A stretch of 35,662 nt of DNA from Mycobacterium sp. IS-1264 (GCF_001954195.1 NZ_MBES01000072.1:1-35662), one strand, 5' to 3'. Positions 8,183-15,440 are shown, counted from the stretch's first letter. A program made the numbers and translations. Notes: generated by a model not told the origin, from the sequence alone.

Positions 8183-8269
8183 CGAACGTGCGGCCAGACG
8201 CACGCTCGGCCTCGAACGTGCGGCCAGACGCACGCTCGGCCTCGAACGTGCGGCCAGACGCACGCTCGG
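8183..8269. repeat. Three-copy 30-bp tandem repeat, each unit a hairpin
   Basis: Copies start at 8183, 8213 and 8243, each beginning CGAACGTGCGGCC. Copies 1 and 2 are identical over 30 bp and copy 3 is identical over 27 bp. Every unit contains CGTGCG-GCCAGA-CGCACG, a perfect 6-bp stem with a 6-nt loop. The array fills the gap between two convergent genes (stops at 8171 and 8279), so it probably acts as a reiterated bidirectional terminator or is a variable-number tandem repeat. Confidence 0.9.
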
Positions 8270-8278
8270 GCGAAAGGC

Positions 8279-8740
8279 CTACACCCGCTCTAGGTAGAAG
8301 TAGTAGTAGCGGCCGTCATCGAGCACGCCCTTGCCGTTCATGATTCCCATGACGGCATCGTCGTCGATCTTCTTGAAGTGGTCGTGCACGGGTTGGCCGT
8401 CATAGACCATCGTCGCGGTGACCTCGCCGCGGAAGTCCTCCAGCCACAGGCTCGCCTCGCCCTTGCCCATCGCCTTGTTCGAGAACTTATTGCCGTGGGC
8501 GTCCACGCACACCAGCGGCTGCACGTCGCTGGCCGACGTGAATGTCTTCCCGAACCAACCGGCCTTCTCCAGTTGGCCGTTCATCTTGTGGCCGGTGACG
8601 AACTCGCCGCCCTTCCATTCGCCGATCATGCCGTCGATCGTCGCGGGCTCCAGGGTCGCCCAGAAATCGTCGAGCTCGGCATCGGCGATCTGATCGCCGC
8701 GCTCCTTGAACTCGGTGAACCTCTTGCGGGCCAACGTCAT
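8279..8740 (-). CDS. GXWXG / DUF4334 domain protein
   Basis: A 153-aa protein. The G40-E-W42-K-G44 motif defines the N-terminal GXWXG domain and is preceded by ATIDGMIGEW. The C-terminal half (NGQLEKAGWFGKTF... MGIMNGKGVL...RYYYFYLERV) matches the DUF4334 domain usually paired with it. The family is widespread, probably lipocalin-like in fold, and has no assigned reaction. The ATG at 8740 lies 3 bp after the hisC2 stop, so it is the second gene of a hisC2 transcript. From memory it is not beside hisC2 in M. tuberculosis. The stop at 8279 abuts the tandem hairpin array. Confidence 0.82.
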   Translation of the reverse strand: MTLARKRFTEFKERGDQIADAELDDFWATLEPATIDGMIGEWKGGEFVTGHKMNGQLEKAGWFGKTFTSASDVQPLVCVDAHGNKFSNKAMGKGEASLWLEDFRGEVTATMVYDGQPVHDHFKKIDDDAVMGIMNGKGVLDDGRYYYFYLERV

Positions 8741-8743
8741 TGC

Positions 8744-9817
8744 TCACTCCTCCGGTTCGGTTTGGGTGATCCACTCGCGGGCGAAGCGCAGCAGCGCGTC
8801 GTTCTCCTCCGGCGCCCCGATGGTGACCCGGACGCCATCGGTCCCGTACGGGCGGACCACGATGCGCGCGTCGGCGGCCTGCTTGACGAAATCCAGCGTG
8901 CGGGGCCCCAGCGGCAGCCAGACGAAGTTGGCCTGGGTCGGCGGCAGCGCGAAGCCGGCGTCGCGCAAGGCCGCGGCGACGCGCGTGCGTTCGGCGACCA
9001 GCGCGTCGGTGCGCGCCAACAGCTCGTCGGTGGCGGCCAGCGACGCGATGGCGGCGGCCTGCCCCAGGCTGGACACGGTGAACGGCACGTAGACCTTGTC
9101 GAGCGCGGTGATCAGGTCGGGGTGTCCGACCGCGTAGCCGATGCGCAAACCCGCCAGCCCGTAGGCCTTCGAAAACGTCCGCAGCACAACGACATTGCTG
9201 TGGGCCCGGACCAGATCCAGGCTCTCCGGCGCCATGCCGTCGCGGATGTACTCGACGTAGGCCTCGTCGATGGCGATCAGGATGTGCGGCGGGACGGCCT
9301 GAATGAATCGCGCCAAAGCATCCGGGTCGACGACGGTGGACGTCGGATTGTTGGGGTTGCACACGAAGATCAGCCGGGTGCGTTCGGTGACCGCGGCGAG
9401 CATGGCGTAGAGGTCGAAGGTGTGGTCGGTCAACGGCACCTGGATGGCGCTCGCGCCGGAGACCTGGACCAGTGGCGGGTACAGCTCGAAGCTGCGCCAC
9501 CCGTAGATGACTTCGTCGCCGGCCGCGGCGGTGATTTGAACGAGTTGCTGGCACAGGCTGACCGAACCGCATCCGACGGCGACGTGTTCGGGCGCGAAAT
9601 CCGAACCCAGGTGGGCGGCCAGCGCGGCCTTGAGCTGCACGCAGCCGTTGTCGGGATAGCGGTTGACGATGTCGGTGGCTCGCTCGATGGCCGCGCGCAC
9701 GCTGGGCAGCGGGCCGTAAACGGTTTCGTTGCTGGCCAGTTTGATGGCGCCCGGCACCGTCTTACCAGGAACATAAACTGGCAGCCCGGCCAGCTCCGGC
9801 CGTAGGCGGGCAGTCAC
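8744..9817 (-). CDS. hisC2: Aromatic/histidinol-phosphate aminotransferase HisC2
   Basis: A 357-aa class I/II PLP aminotransferase of the HisC group. The PLP-anchoring segment is FSK217AYGLAGLRIGYAVG, with NPNNPT at 154-159, IAIDEAYVEY at 182-190 (Asp184 contacts the pyridine N) and the substrate-carboxylate arginine in DGVRVTIG near the C-terminus. The early LASNETVYGP segment is typical of the Pat/HisC2 subgroup. The tubercle orthologue Rv3772 is reported to prefer aromatic amino acids, so phenylalanine/tyrosine transamination is as likely as histidine biosynthesis. That would pair functionally with tyrA further along the window. The start is at 9817, and it is followed at 3 bp by the GXWXG gene. 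Confidence 0.93.
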   Translation of the reverse strand: MTARLRPELAGLPVYVPGKTVPGAIKLASNETVYGPLPSVRAAIERATDIVNRYPDNGCVQLKAALAAHLGSDFAPEHVAVGCGSVSLCQQLVQITAAAGDEVIYGWRSFELYPPLVQVSGASAIQVPLTDHTFDLYAMLAAVTERTRLIFVCNPNNPTSTVVDPDALARFIQAVPPHILIAIDEAYVEYIRDGMAPESLDLVRAHSNVVVLRTFSKAYGLAGLRIGYAVGHPDLITALDKVYVPFTVSSLGQAAAIASLAATDELLARTDALVAERTRVAAALRDAGFALPPTQANFVWLPLGPRTLDFVKQAADARIVVRPYGTDGVRVTIGAPEENDALLRFAREWITQTEPEE

Positions 9818-9906
9818 TTCGACAGCATATGTCGGCGCTGTGTACGCTATGCCTCCGGCGGTTCCGGGACACCGGGAAGGGGTCGGGTAACCTCAGAAAG
9901 TCCAAT

Positions 9907-9995
9907 GGAGGCGTGCCAGAGCGGCCGAATGGGGCTCACTGCTAATGAGTTGTCCCCCTTCAAGGGGACCGGAGGTTCAAATCCTCTCGCCTCCG
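9907..9995 (+). tRNA. tRNA-Ser (GCT)
   Basis: GGAGGCG pairs with CGCCTCC; the discriminator is G9995. The anticodon stem GCTCA/TGAGT encloses CTGCTAA, giving anticodon GCT. The long variable arm (GTCCCCCTTCAAGGGGAC) identifies a class II tRNA. No CCA is encoded. Confidence 0.96.
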
Positions 9996-10028
9996 CTGAG
10001 TAGTTTTGGCAAGACAACTGAAGACAGG

Positions 10029-10100
10029 CGCCCGTAGCTCAACGGATAGAGCATCTGACTACGGATCAGAAGGTTGGGGGTTCGAATCCCTTCGGGCGCG
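10029..10100 (+). tRNA. tRNA-Arg (ACG)
   Basis: GCGCCCG pairs with CGGGCGC; the discriminator is G10100. The anticodon stem TCTGA/TCAGA encloses CTACGGA, giving anticodon ACG (inosine-modified in bacteria, the substrate of TadA, whose gene is at 34084). It sits 33 bp downstream of tRNA-Ser(GCT). A block of accessory-looking genes follows directly. Confidence 0.96.
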
Positions 10101-10124
10101 CTCCGAACCACCTACGCAGGCGCG

Positions 10125-10478
10125 TCAATATCGGACTCGGAAGCCGCCGATAAGCCGGATCGTGTTCGAATCAGGGTCGGTGATCGTTGACAACCGCACC
10201 CCCTTATTGGCGTCGACGATTTCACCCGGCTCGTGACCCCGCTGTTTCAACGCATCGATATGGGCTTCCAGATCCTCGACAGCGAAGTTGACCAAGGTCG
10301 AGCCGGCACGTTGCTCGTCGATGAACACCTGTACCCATCCACCCGGAACTACTTGCCACTCAACGAGATTCGGCATTGGATTGTTATCGGGCTGTCGTCC
10401 AAATAGTGATTCGTACCAGCGTCGACTCCTCTCCAAGTCGGTTACTGGAACAACAGCCAAGACATGCTCGATCGACAT
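10125..10478 (-). CDS. VOC / glyoxalase-bleomycin-resistance family protein
   Basis: A 117-aa single-domain VOC protein with two beta-alpha-beta-beta-beta modules: IEHVLAVVPVTDLERSRRWYESLFGRQP and STLVNFAVEDLEAHIDALKQRGHEP...STITDPDSNTIRLIGG. In metal-dependent members the last motif reads N-x-I-E; here the Glu is replaced by Arg (NTIRL), so this copy may be a binding or resistance protein rather than a metalloenzyme. ATG 10478 is preferred over the in-frame GTG at 10484 because GGGAG is 8 nt upstream of the ATG. Codons such as TTA, ATA and CAA-rich stretches are more frequent than in the neighbouring genes, and it abuts tRNA-Arg. Both fit lateral acquisition. Confidence 0.8.
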   Translation of the reverse strand: MSIEHVLAVVPVTDLERSRRWYESLFGRQPDNNPMPNLVEWQVVPGGWVQVFIDEQRAGSTLVNFAVEDLEAHIDALKQRGHEPGEIVDANKGVRLSTITDPDSNTIRLIGGFRVRY

Positions 10479-10566
10479 GGACACAACTCCCTTCGATTAG
10501 TTCTCTAAGGGACCGACCCGGCAGTGCGCCCAAACTCATCGCGCGCGGTTCGCTGCTAACCGGGGC

Positions 10567-11871
10567 TTACGGGTTGATCGTGTTGTCGCCGACCTGACGG
10601 CCCCACACGTACTCCATCGCATAGGGCGAACCGGTATCGATGTGGTTGTAGGGCGCGATGCTGTTGCCGGTGTCCATCACCAATTCGGGCGCGGGCCACA
10701 AGTGGCGGGTGATCTTCTGCCAACAGCCGGGCGCACCCCCCGGCCCACCGCGCGCGTTCACCCGCGGCAGATTCTCCGGCCAGGTGTAGGGGTTCGGCGC
10801 GCCGCCGACCAGGCCGGCCAGCCCGCCAACCAGCGAGGCAATCAGGACCGGCGCCGAGAGTGGGTTGAGAAGTGCGCTCAACCCGGACGTCGCTTCGATC
10901 TCCATGTCGATGGAGTGGCCGTTGTAGCCGCCCTGGGATGCGCGGATGACCGGCTCGATCTCGTAGTTGTTGTGGATCAAGCAATAGATTTCGGGGCTGT
11001 AGGTGTCCAGCAGCTGGGCGGTGGGCACCAGATCTTCGGCGCCGCGCGCCAGATACGGTCCACCCCGCTGGAAGATATCGGCCCCGGTGTTCCCGAACCC
11101 CGCCGCCGAGAGCAACGCCTGATCCAGATCCTTCTGCTGAGCATTGATCGAACGCGACGTCACCACCGCATGGTTGAGGAAATCAATCAAATCCGGCGCC
11201 GCATTGGCATAGGTGTCGCCCAACCCCGCCAACTGCTGAATGTCATGACGCGCCTGGGGCATCTGCGGATTGACATCATCGAGGATCGCGTTGGCGTTGA
11301 CGATCGACTGCCCAAACCGATCCCCCAACCCCGCCAACGACTGCGCCGCCGCACTCAACGTCAGATTCAGCTTGACCGGATCCACCTTCTGGGCCACCGA
11401 GGTGATGGTCTGAAACAACGTATTGCTCTCGGTGGTCACCGAGCGCGCATCAATCACCGCATGCGCGCTGATCCGTTGCGACGACGGGTTGGCGGGCGTG
11501 GTGAACGAGACGTACTTTTGGCCGAACACCGTGGTCGCCCTGATATCGGCATTCACATTCGCCGGAATCAAATGCAGATACCGCGGATAGATGTCCAACA
11601 CGAACTTCGCCGCCGGCTTGCCGTCCTGCTGCACCTCGGCGATGCTGGCCACTCGCCCGATCTGCACGCCGTTATAGGTGACCTTCGCCCCGGGATCCAT
11701 CACCAAACCCGCCCGCGACGACAACATCGTCACCGGCGTCTTCTCCGTGAATTCCCCCCGAAACTGCAAATACACCAACCACAACACCAACGCCCCGATC
11801 AACAACACGGCGATAGTGAGCCATCCGTACGGCGGGGTCCGCGTGGAGTTGATCCTCGCGGGCCCGGTCAT
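10567..11871 (-). CDS. Solitary MceA-type (Mce1A-like) mammalian-cell-entry protein
   Basis: A 434-aa Mce family protein close to Mce1A. It has an N-terminal signal-anchor (about 17-37, WLTIAVLLIGALVLWLVYLQF) and an MCE beta-barrel domain (about 45-125, with AGLVMDPGAKVTYNGVQIGRV). A long helical region (VDPVKLNLTLSAAAQSL; INAQQKDLDQALLSAAGFGN) follows, and it ends with the MceA-type tail NLPRVNARGGPGGAPGCW and YVWGRQVGDNTINP. In mce operons, MceA-F form a periplasm-spanning needle fed by YrbEA/B and MceG for lipid import. No yrbE, mceB-F or mas gene is adjacent here, so this is an orphan paralogue. No SD is obvious; TAGATT lies 8 nt upstream of the ATG, suggesting a very short or absent leader. 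Confidence 0.92.
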   Translation of the reverse strand: MTGPARINSTRTPPYGWLTIAVLLIGALVLWLVYLQFRGEFTEKTPVTMLSSRAGLVMDPGAKVTYNGVQIGRVASIAEVQQDGKPAAKFVLDIYPRYLHLIPANVNADIRATTVFGQKYVSFTTPANPSSQRISAHAVIDARSVTTESNTLFQTITSVAQKVDPVKLNLTLSAAAQSLAGLGDRFGQSIVNANAILDDVNPQMPQARHDIQQLAGLGDTYANAAPDLIDFLNHAVVTSRSINAQQKDLDQALLSAAGFGNTGADIFQRGGPYLARGAEDLVPTAQLLDTYSPEIYCLIHNNYEIEPVIRASQGGYNGHSIDMEIEATSGLSALLNPLSAPVLIASLVGGLAGLVGGAPNPYTWPENLPRVNARGGPGGAPGCWQKITRHLWPAPELVMDTGNSIAPYNHIDTGSPYAMEYVWGRQVGDNTINP

Positions 11872-11879
11872 GGTGGCTA

Positions 11880-11885
11880 AATCTA
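11880..11885 (-). promoter_or_regulatory. Putative -10 element of the orphan mceA (near-leaderless)
   Basis: On the minus strand TAGATT (a TANNNT -10 match) lies 8 nt before the ATG at 11871, and no Shine-Dalgarno sequence intervenes. Transcription would start at or within a few bases of the start codon. Inference from spacing only. Confidence 0.35.
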
Positions 11886-11939
11886 GCGGTATTCAGTCCC
11901 GTCGGCTCAGCGGCGTCATGTCTTTTCGGTCGGCGAGCG

Positions 11940-12500
11940 CTAGCGGCCTCCGAACGGTCCACCGAACGGCCCGCGGCGTGGTGGCTCGGTCACCGTTTGG
12001 GTGACCGTGCTGGTTTCGGTGCTGGGTGACAGGGTGACGGTGCTCGTCTCCGGCGGAACCGTCGTCGTCGGAGTATCGGTGGACGGGGTGCCGGTGTCCG
12101 TGGACGGCGGTGGGGCCGTTTCGGTGACCGTCTGAGTCGGCCCGCCGCCTCCGTGATGGCGCGGGGGCTCGGCAGCAGTCGTCGTCGTGGTGGTCACCGC
12201 GGTGGTTGACGGAATGGGCGTGGTGGTCGTCGTCGGGCTGGGCGCCGGCGAACCGCTCACGAGCTTGAAGACCGCGTACGCCGCGAGCGCGAGCAGAATC
12301 ACCCCGAGCGCGCCGGCCGCGACCAGTGCGGCGGGCCGGCGGTACCACGGGGTCGGGGGCTCCGGCGGCTCGGGCGCGGGCTCGTAGCCGTACCCGTAGT
12401 CGCCATACCCTGCGGCGTCACCGTACGCGGTGGGATCGCCATATCCTGCGGCCCGGGTGGGCTCGGAGTAGAAATCGGGGTTCTCGGGGGAAGGCGGCAC
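11940..12500 (-). CDS. Single-pass membrane protein with Tyr/Gly-rich N-terminus and Thr/Pro-rich tail
   Basis: A 186-aa protein in three parts. Residues 1-50 are a proline- and glycine/tyrosine-rich cytoplasmic segment with repeated (G)YGD units. Residues 57-81 are one transmembrane helix (AALVAAGALGVILLALAAYAVFKLV). Residues 85-186 are an extracytoplasmic low-complexity tail with runs of Thr/Pro and a repeated V-T-x-T-V-T-E-(P/T) element, ending RRGPFGGPFGGR. Such Thr/Pro tails in mycobacteria are often O-mannosylated. The start is GTG 12500, with no SD; TAACAT sits 8 nt upstream. It follows the APH-kinase stop by 19 bp and precedes the orphan mceA by 68 bp. No known family recognised. Confidence 0.75.
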   Translation of the reverse strand: MPPSPENPDFYSEPTRAAGYGDPTAYGDAAGYGDYGYGYEPAPEPPEPPTPWYRRPAALVAAGALGVILLALAAYAVFKLVSGSPAPSPTTTTTPIPSTTAVTTTTTTAAEPPRHHGGGGPTQTVTETAPPPSTDTGTPSTDTPTTTVPPETSTVTLSPSTETSTVTQTVTEPPRRGPFGGPFGGR

Positions 12501-12508
12501 GAAGGGAG

Positions 12509-12514
12509 ATGTTA
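12509..12514 (-). promoter_or_regulatory. Putative -10 element for a leaderless transcript
   Basis: TAACAT on the minus strand ends 8 nt before the GTG at 12500, the same geometry as upstream of the orphan mceA. It lies in the 19-bp gap after the kinase gene, so this membrane-protein gene may have its own start point as well as read-through. Confidence 0.3.
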
Positions 12515-12519
12515 GTAGG

Positions 12520-13551
12520 TCACGCCTCGTTGTCGATAAGCGTGAGTGCTCGTTCGAACAGGTGCACGGTGGCCGCGTGGAGTTGGTCGCCGACTTCCCT
12601 TTCGGCCTTGCCGGCGCACGCCCTGGCCAGGGTCCCCTCGATCACGATGCCGAGCTTGAAACAGGCCAGCACCGTGTACCAGGTGAGGTGCGATAGGTCG
12701 CGCGTGGTGTTGGCGGCGTATCGCCGGAACAGGTCGTCGGTGCTCGCCAGGCCGTCCTGCCCGCCGAGGGCGTGGCTGAACACGCTGGACCCGTCGGGCT
12801 GGCGCCAGGTCGCAAGGAGCCAGCCCAGATCCAGCAACGGGTCTCCGATCGTGCACATCTCCCAGTCGACGATGGCAACCACCTCGGGCCCGGTGCGGGA
12901 GAACATCACGTTGGCAGCGTGGTAGTCGCCGTGCATGATGCCCGGCGTCCAGACGCTCGGTCGGCGGCGCTCCAGCCACGCCGCGACCTCATCGACACCG
13001 GGGATCTGCGGCCCGGGGTAGCCCTCGTACTCGTTGTAGGACTCGAGCTCCGAAAGCCAGCGGGGGACCTGGCGTTCCAAGAAGCCTTCCGGTTTGCCGA
13101 AATCGGCGAGGCCGACGGCGACGTGATCGACGGCGCCCAGCTTCGCCAGTGCGTCGGCCATCGACAGCCCCATTTGGAACCGAATGCTTGGATCACCCGC
13201 ATGCAAGGGCGGCAGCCCCTCCCCGGCGTTGAATCCGTCGACGGGCTCCATCAGGTAGAAGACGGCGTCGCCGAGCACGCTGGGGTCGTCGCAGGTGGCG
13301 ATCAGGTGCGGGTGCGGCACGTCGGAACCGGCAAGTGCCGCAAGGACTTTGGTTTCGCGCAGGATCACGCTGTTGCTGCGCGCGCGCAGGTGCCGCGGCC
13401 CGCGCCGCAGCACGTAGGGTCGCCCGGACCGGGTGAACCGCAGCATCACGTTCTGCGTTCCACCGGTGACGTCAGAAACATCCTGCAGCGGGCCCTCGCC
13501 CAGCCCCCGCTTCGACATCCAGTCCGCGACGGCCTTCAGGTCCACGCTCAT
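12520..13551 (-). CDS. APH-family (ACAD10/11 N-domain-like) phosphotransferase
   Basis: A 343-aa protein of the aminoglycoside phosphotransferase/choline kinase fold. The N-lobe has VTGGTQNVMLRF (28-39, glycine-rich loop) and PYVLRRGP (Arg in the usual Lys position). The catalytic loop is M-H207-G-D209-Y-H-A-A-N214, and the metal-binding segment is AIVD229WE. The motif order matches the kinase domain of ACAD10/ACAD11 and bacterial LvaA rather than true antibiotic kinases, so a hydroxyacyl-CoA or similar small-metabolite kinase is more likely than drug resistance. ATG 13551 overlaps the stop of the SnoaL-like gene (ATGA), so the two are translationally coupled. Substrate unknown. Confidence 0.85.
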   Translation of the reverse strand: MSVDLKAVADWMSKRGLGEGPLQDVSDVTGGTQNVMLRFTRSGRPYVLRRGPRHLRARSNSVILRETKVLAALAGSDVPHPHLIATCDDPSVLGDAVFYLMEPVDGFNAGEGLPPLHAGDPSIRFQMGLSMADALAKLGAVDHVAVGLADFGKPEGFLERQVPRWLSELESYNEYEGYPGPQIPGVDEVAAWLERRRPSVWTPGIMHGDYHAANVMFSRTGPEVVAIVDWEMCTIGDPLLDLGWLLATWRQPDGSSVFSHALGGQDGLASTDDLFRRYAANTTRDLSHLTWYTVLACFKLGIVIEGTLARACAGKAEREVGDQLHAATVHLFERALTLIDNEA

Positions 13552-13895
13552 CCCTTGGGCTGCGGGGCGTGGTGGAGTGTCTGCGCTCGGATCATCCCGT
13601 CGCGGAACACGAAGGTGTCCACGCCGTCGTCGACCCGGTTGACCGCCGAATCGGCGGCCCACTCGAGGAACAGCACGTCGCCGTCGAAGATCTGGGTCTT
13701 CAGGTCCCACGCCGCATCGGGCAGTTCGTCGAGCAGTTTGGCGAAGGCCTCGCGGACGCCTTGCTTGCCGCGCGCGACACCGGCGGACGTGATCACCACG
13801 GCATCGTCGGCGTAGTCAGCGACGATCTCGTCGAGGTCGCCAGCGGCCAGGGCCTTTCCGTGGTGGGCGAATACCTCCTGCGGCGTGCGCGTCAT
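13548..13895 (-). CDS. SnoaL/NTF2-like protein
   Basis: A 115-aa cone-fold protein: TPQEVFAHHGKALAAGDLDEIVADYADDAVVI is the classic SnoaL opening (helix, then D-E-I-x-x-x-Y-x-D-D-A), followed by ARGKQGVREAFAKLL and the C-terminal DGVDTFVFRDGMIRAQTLHHAP. Family members are small isomerases, hydrolases or ligand binders, and the fold does not reveal the substrate. ATG 13895 has GGAG at SD distance. It is the first gene of a unit with the APH-family kinase (4-bp ATGA overlap) and diverges from the methyltransferase at 13978 across 82 bp. Confidence 0.82.
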   Translation of the reverse strand: MTRTPQEVFAHHGKALAAGDLDEIVADYADDAVVITSAGVARGKQGVREAFAKLLDELPDAAWDLKTQIFDGDVLFLEWAADSAVNRVDDGVDTFVFRDGMIRAQTLHHAPQPKG

Positions 13896-13977
13896 TGCGA
13901 CTCCTTTTCCTGGGACGTCTGCGAAGCAGCCTAGTGTGTGGAACGAACGGACTTTCGGGCCTGGAAGGGGAGATGGC

Positions 13978-14922
13978 ATGCCGCGCACCGACGACGACTC
14001 CTGGGACATCACCCAAAGCGTGGGAGCCACCGCCCTGGGTGTCGCCGCGGCCCGCGCGGCGGAAACCGAGAGTGAGAACCCCCTCATCAGCGACCCCTTT
14101 GCGCGGGTGTTCGTCGATGCCGCGGGGGAGGGCATGTGGAGCATCTACGCGGACCCCAAGCTGCTGGCCAAGGCGATGGAGCTCGAGCCTGAGATGCGGG
14201 CGCGGCTACGGTTGATGATCGACTTTATGGCCACGCGGACAGCGTTTTTCGACGAGTTCTTTCTGCACGCGGCCCGCTCCGGCGTGCGGCAGGTGGTGAT
14301 CCTGGCGGCCGGTCTCGACGCCCGCGCCTGGCGGCTGCCGTGGCCCGACGGCACCGTCGTCTACGAGCTCGACCAGCCGAAAGTGCTGGAATTCAAATCG
14401 AATACGCTGCGCGAGCACGGCGCGCAGCCGGTGGCCCGGCTCGTGAACGTGCCGATCGACCTGCGTCAGGATTGGCCAAAAGCGCTGCAGGAGGCTGGAT
14501 TTGACGCCTCGCTGCCCTGCGTGTGGTCGGCCGAGGGGCTGGTGCGTTACCTGCCGGCGCAGGCCCAGGACCTGCTGTTCGAGCGGATTCATTCGCTCAG
14601 CGTGCCGGGCAGCTGGGTCGCCTCCAATGTGCCCAGCGCGGGTTTCACCGACGCCGACCGGGTGCGGCGCCAGCGTGAGGACATGCAACGCATGCGGGCC
14701 GCGGCCGCGAAGCTGGTCAACACCGAGATCACCGACTTCGACGACCTCTGGTACGCCGAGGAACGCGCACCCGTCGACGCCTGGCTGCGTGAGCACGGGT
14801 GGGACGTCTCGGTGGCGACGTTCGAGGAACTGATGACCCGCTACGGCCGCGACGTCCCGCCGGGCGCCGAGGACGCGATGCCGCCGACCCTCTACGTCTC
14901 CGCGCATCGCCGCCATGGCTGA
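13978..14922 (+). CDS. LCM-type SAM-dependent methyltransferase (Rv3767c-type)
   Basis: A 314-aa member of the expanded mycobacterial TIGR00027/leucine-carboxyl-methyltransferase family. It has the N-terminal DDSWDITQSVGATALGVAAARA and FARVFVDAAG segments. The SAM motif is ILAAGLDARAWRLPW (108-122) and the acidic ribose-contact motif is YELDQPKVLEFK (129-140). These enzymes typically O-methylate small molecules or polyketides; substrates are mostly unknown. The start is ATG 13978 with GGAAGGGGAG upstream, giving the recalled tubercle length. The stop overlaps the next gene by 8 bp, indicating coupling. Confidence 0.9.
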   Translation: MPRTDDDSWDITQSVGATALGVAAARAAETESENPLISDPFARVFVDAAGEGMWSIYADPKLLAKAMELEPEMRARLRLMIDFMATRTAFFDEFFLHAARSGVRQVVILAAGLDARAWRLPWPDGTVVYELDQPKVLEFKSNTLREHGAQPVARLVNVPIDLRQDWPKALQEAGFDASLPCVWSAEGLVRYLPAQAQDLLFERIHSLSVPGSWVASNVPSAGFTDADRVRRQREDMQRMRAAAAKLVNTEITDFDDLWYAEERAPVDAWLREHGWDVSVATFEELMTRYGRDVPPGAEDAMPPTLYVSAHRRHG

Positions 14923-15325
14923 TCGGCCCGCGCGGCTGAGCGACGTGCATCGCATCGCGGCGTCCATGCCTCACGTCAAGCGGCTGGAGGGGCCAAAGGG
15001 TAACCCCATCTATCAGGTGGGCGGAAAGTCGTTCGTGTTCTTCCGGACTCCCCAGCCGGATGCGGCGGATGCGCGAACCGGTGAACGCTACGCCGACGTG
15101 ATCATGTTCTGGGTGGAGTCCGAGAGCGACAAGCTGGCGCTGACCCAGGATCCCGGGTCGCCGTTCTTCACCACGGCCCGCTTCGACGGACACCCGTCGG
15201 TCTTGGTGCGGGCCTGCCGGCTGGCGGAAATCACGAAGACGGAATTGACCGAGTTGATTCAGGACGCGTGGCTGTCGCGGGCGTCGAAGAAGCGAGCCGA
15301 CACGTGGCTCGCGGACCATTCCTAG
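14915..15325 (+). CDS. MmcQ/YjbR-fold (DUF419) protein
   Basis: A 136-aa protein of the YjbR 'double-wing' type: LSDVHRIAASMPHVKRLEGPKGNPIYQVGGKSFVFFR at the N-terminus, then ADVIMFWVESESDKLAL, a segment aligning with the conserved Y-x-x-x-x-W-x-x-v half (HPSVLVRACRLAEITKTELTELIQDAWLSRASKK). YjbR proteins are thought to bind DNA or nucleotides, but their role is unsettled. ATG 14915 lies inside the methyltransferase gene (8-bp overlap), so the two form one operon. No membrane segment or signal peptide. Confidence 0.8.
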   Translation: MADRPARLSDVHRIAASMPHVKRLEGPKGNPIYQVGGKSFVFFRTPQPDAADARTGERYADVIMFWVESESDKLALTQDPGSPFFTTARFDGHPSVLVRACRLAEITKTELTELIQDAWLSRASKKRADTWLADHS

Positions 15326-15368
15326 GCGCGAACTCCATTGGGAGCGGCGCGAAACCGCGCCCCGCTGA

Positions 15369-15394
15369 GGTTTAGACACGAGTTCAACGGGTAA
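15369..15394 (+). promoter_or_regulatory. SigF-type promoter
   Basis: GGTTT at 15369-15373 and GGGTAA at 15389-15394 are separated by 15 bp. This fits the mycobacterial SigF consensus (G)GTTT-N15-17-GGGTA. It points at the small membrane-protein genes at 15441 and 15694, implying stress or stationary-phase expression. Confidence 0.65.
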
Positions 15395-15405
15395 ACCTCC
15401 GGCCA

Positions 15406-15422
15406 CGAGAAAACTTTTCTCG
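15406..15422 (+). promoter_or_regulatory. Perfect palindrome in the 5' leader
   Basis: CGAGAAAACTTTTCTCG is an 8+1+8 perfect inverted repeat, notably AT-rich in this genome. It lies 12 bp after the SigF -10 box and 8 bp before the GGAGGT ribosome-binding site. It could be a regulator's operator or an RNA hairpin at the start of the leader. Confidence 0.6.
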
Positions 15423-15440
15423 AACACAACGGAGGTCACC

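Noticed and set aside
8183..8269. CRISPR array
   Set aside because: The 30-bp units abut with no spacers and have internal symmetry; no cas genes are near. It is a simple tandem repeat.
10006..10236. Short plus-strand open frame across tRNA-Arg
   Set aside because: It runs through the tRNA and antisense to the VOC gene, with no family resemblance.
12520..13551. Aminoglycoside-resistance kinase
   Set aside because: The APH fold is present, but the sequence type is that of ACAD10/11-like metabolic kinases common in mycobacteria, so a resistance label is not supported.
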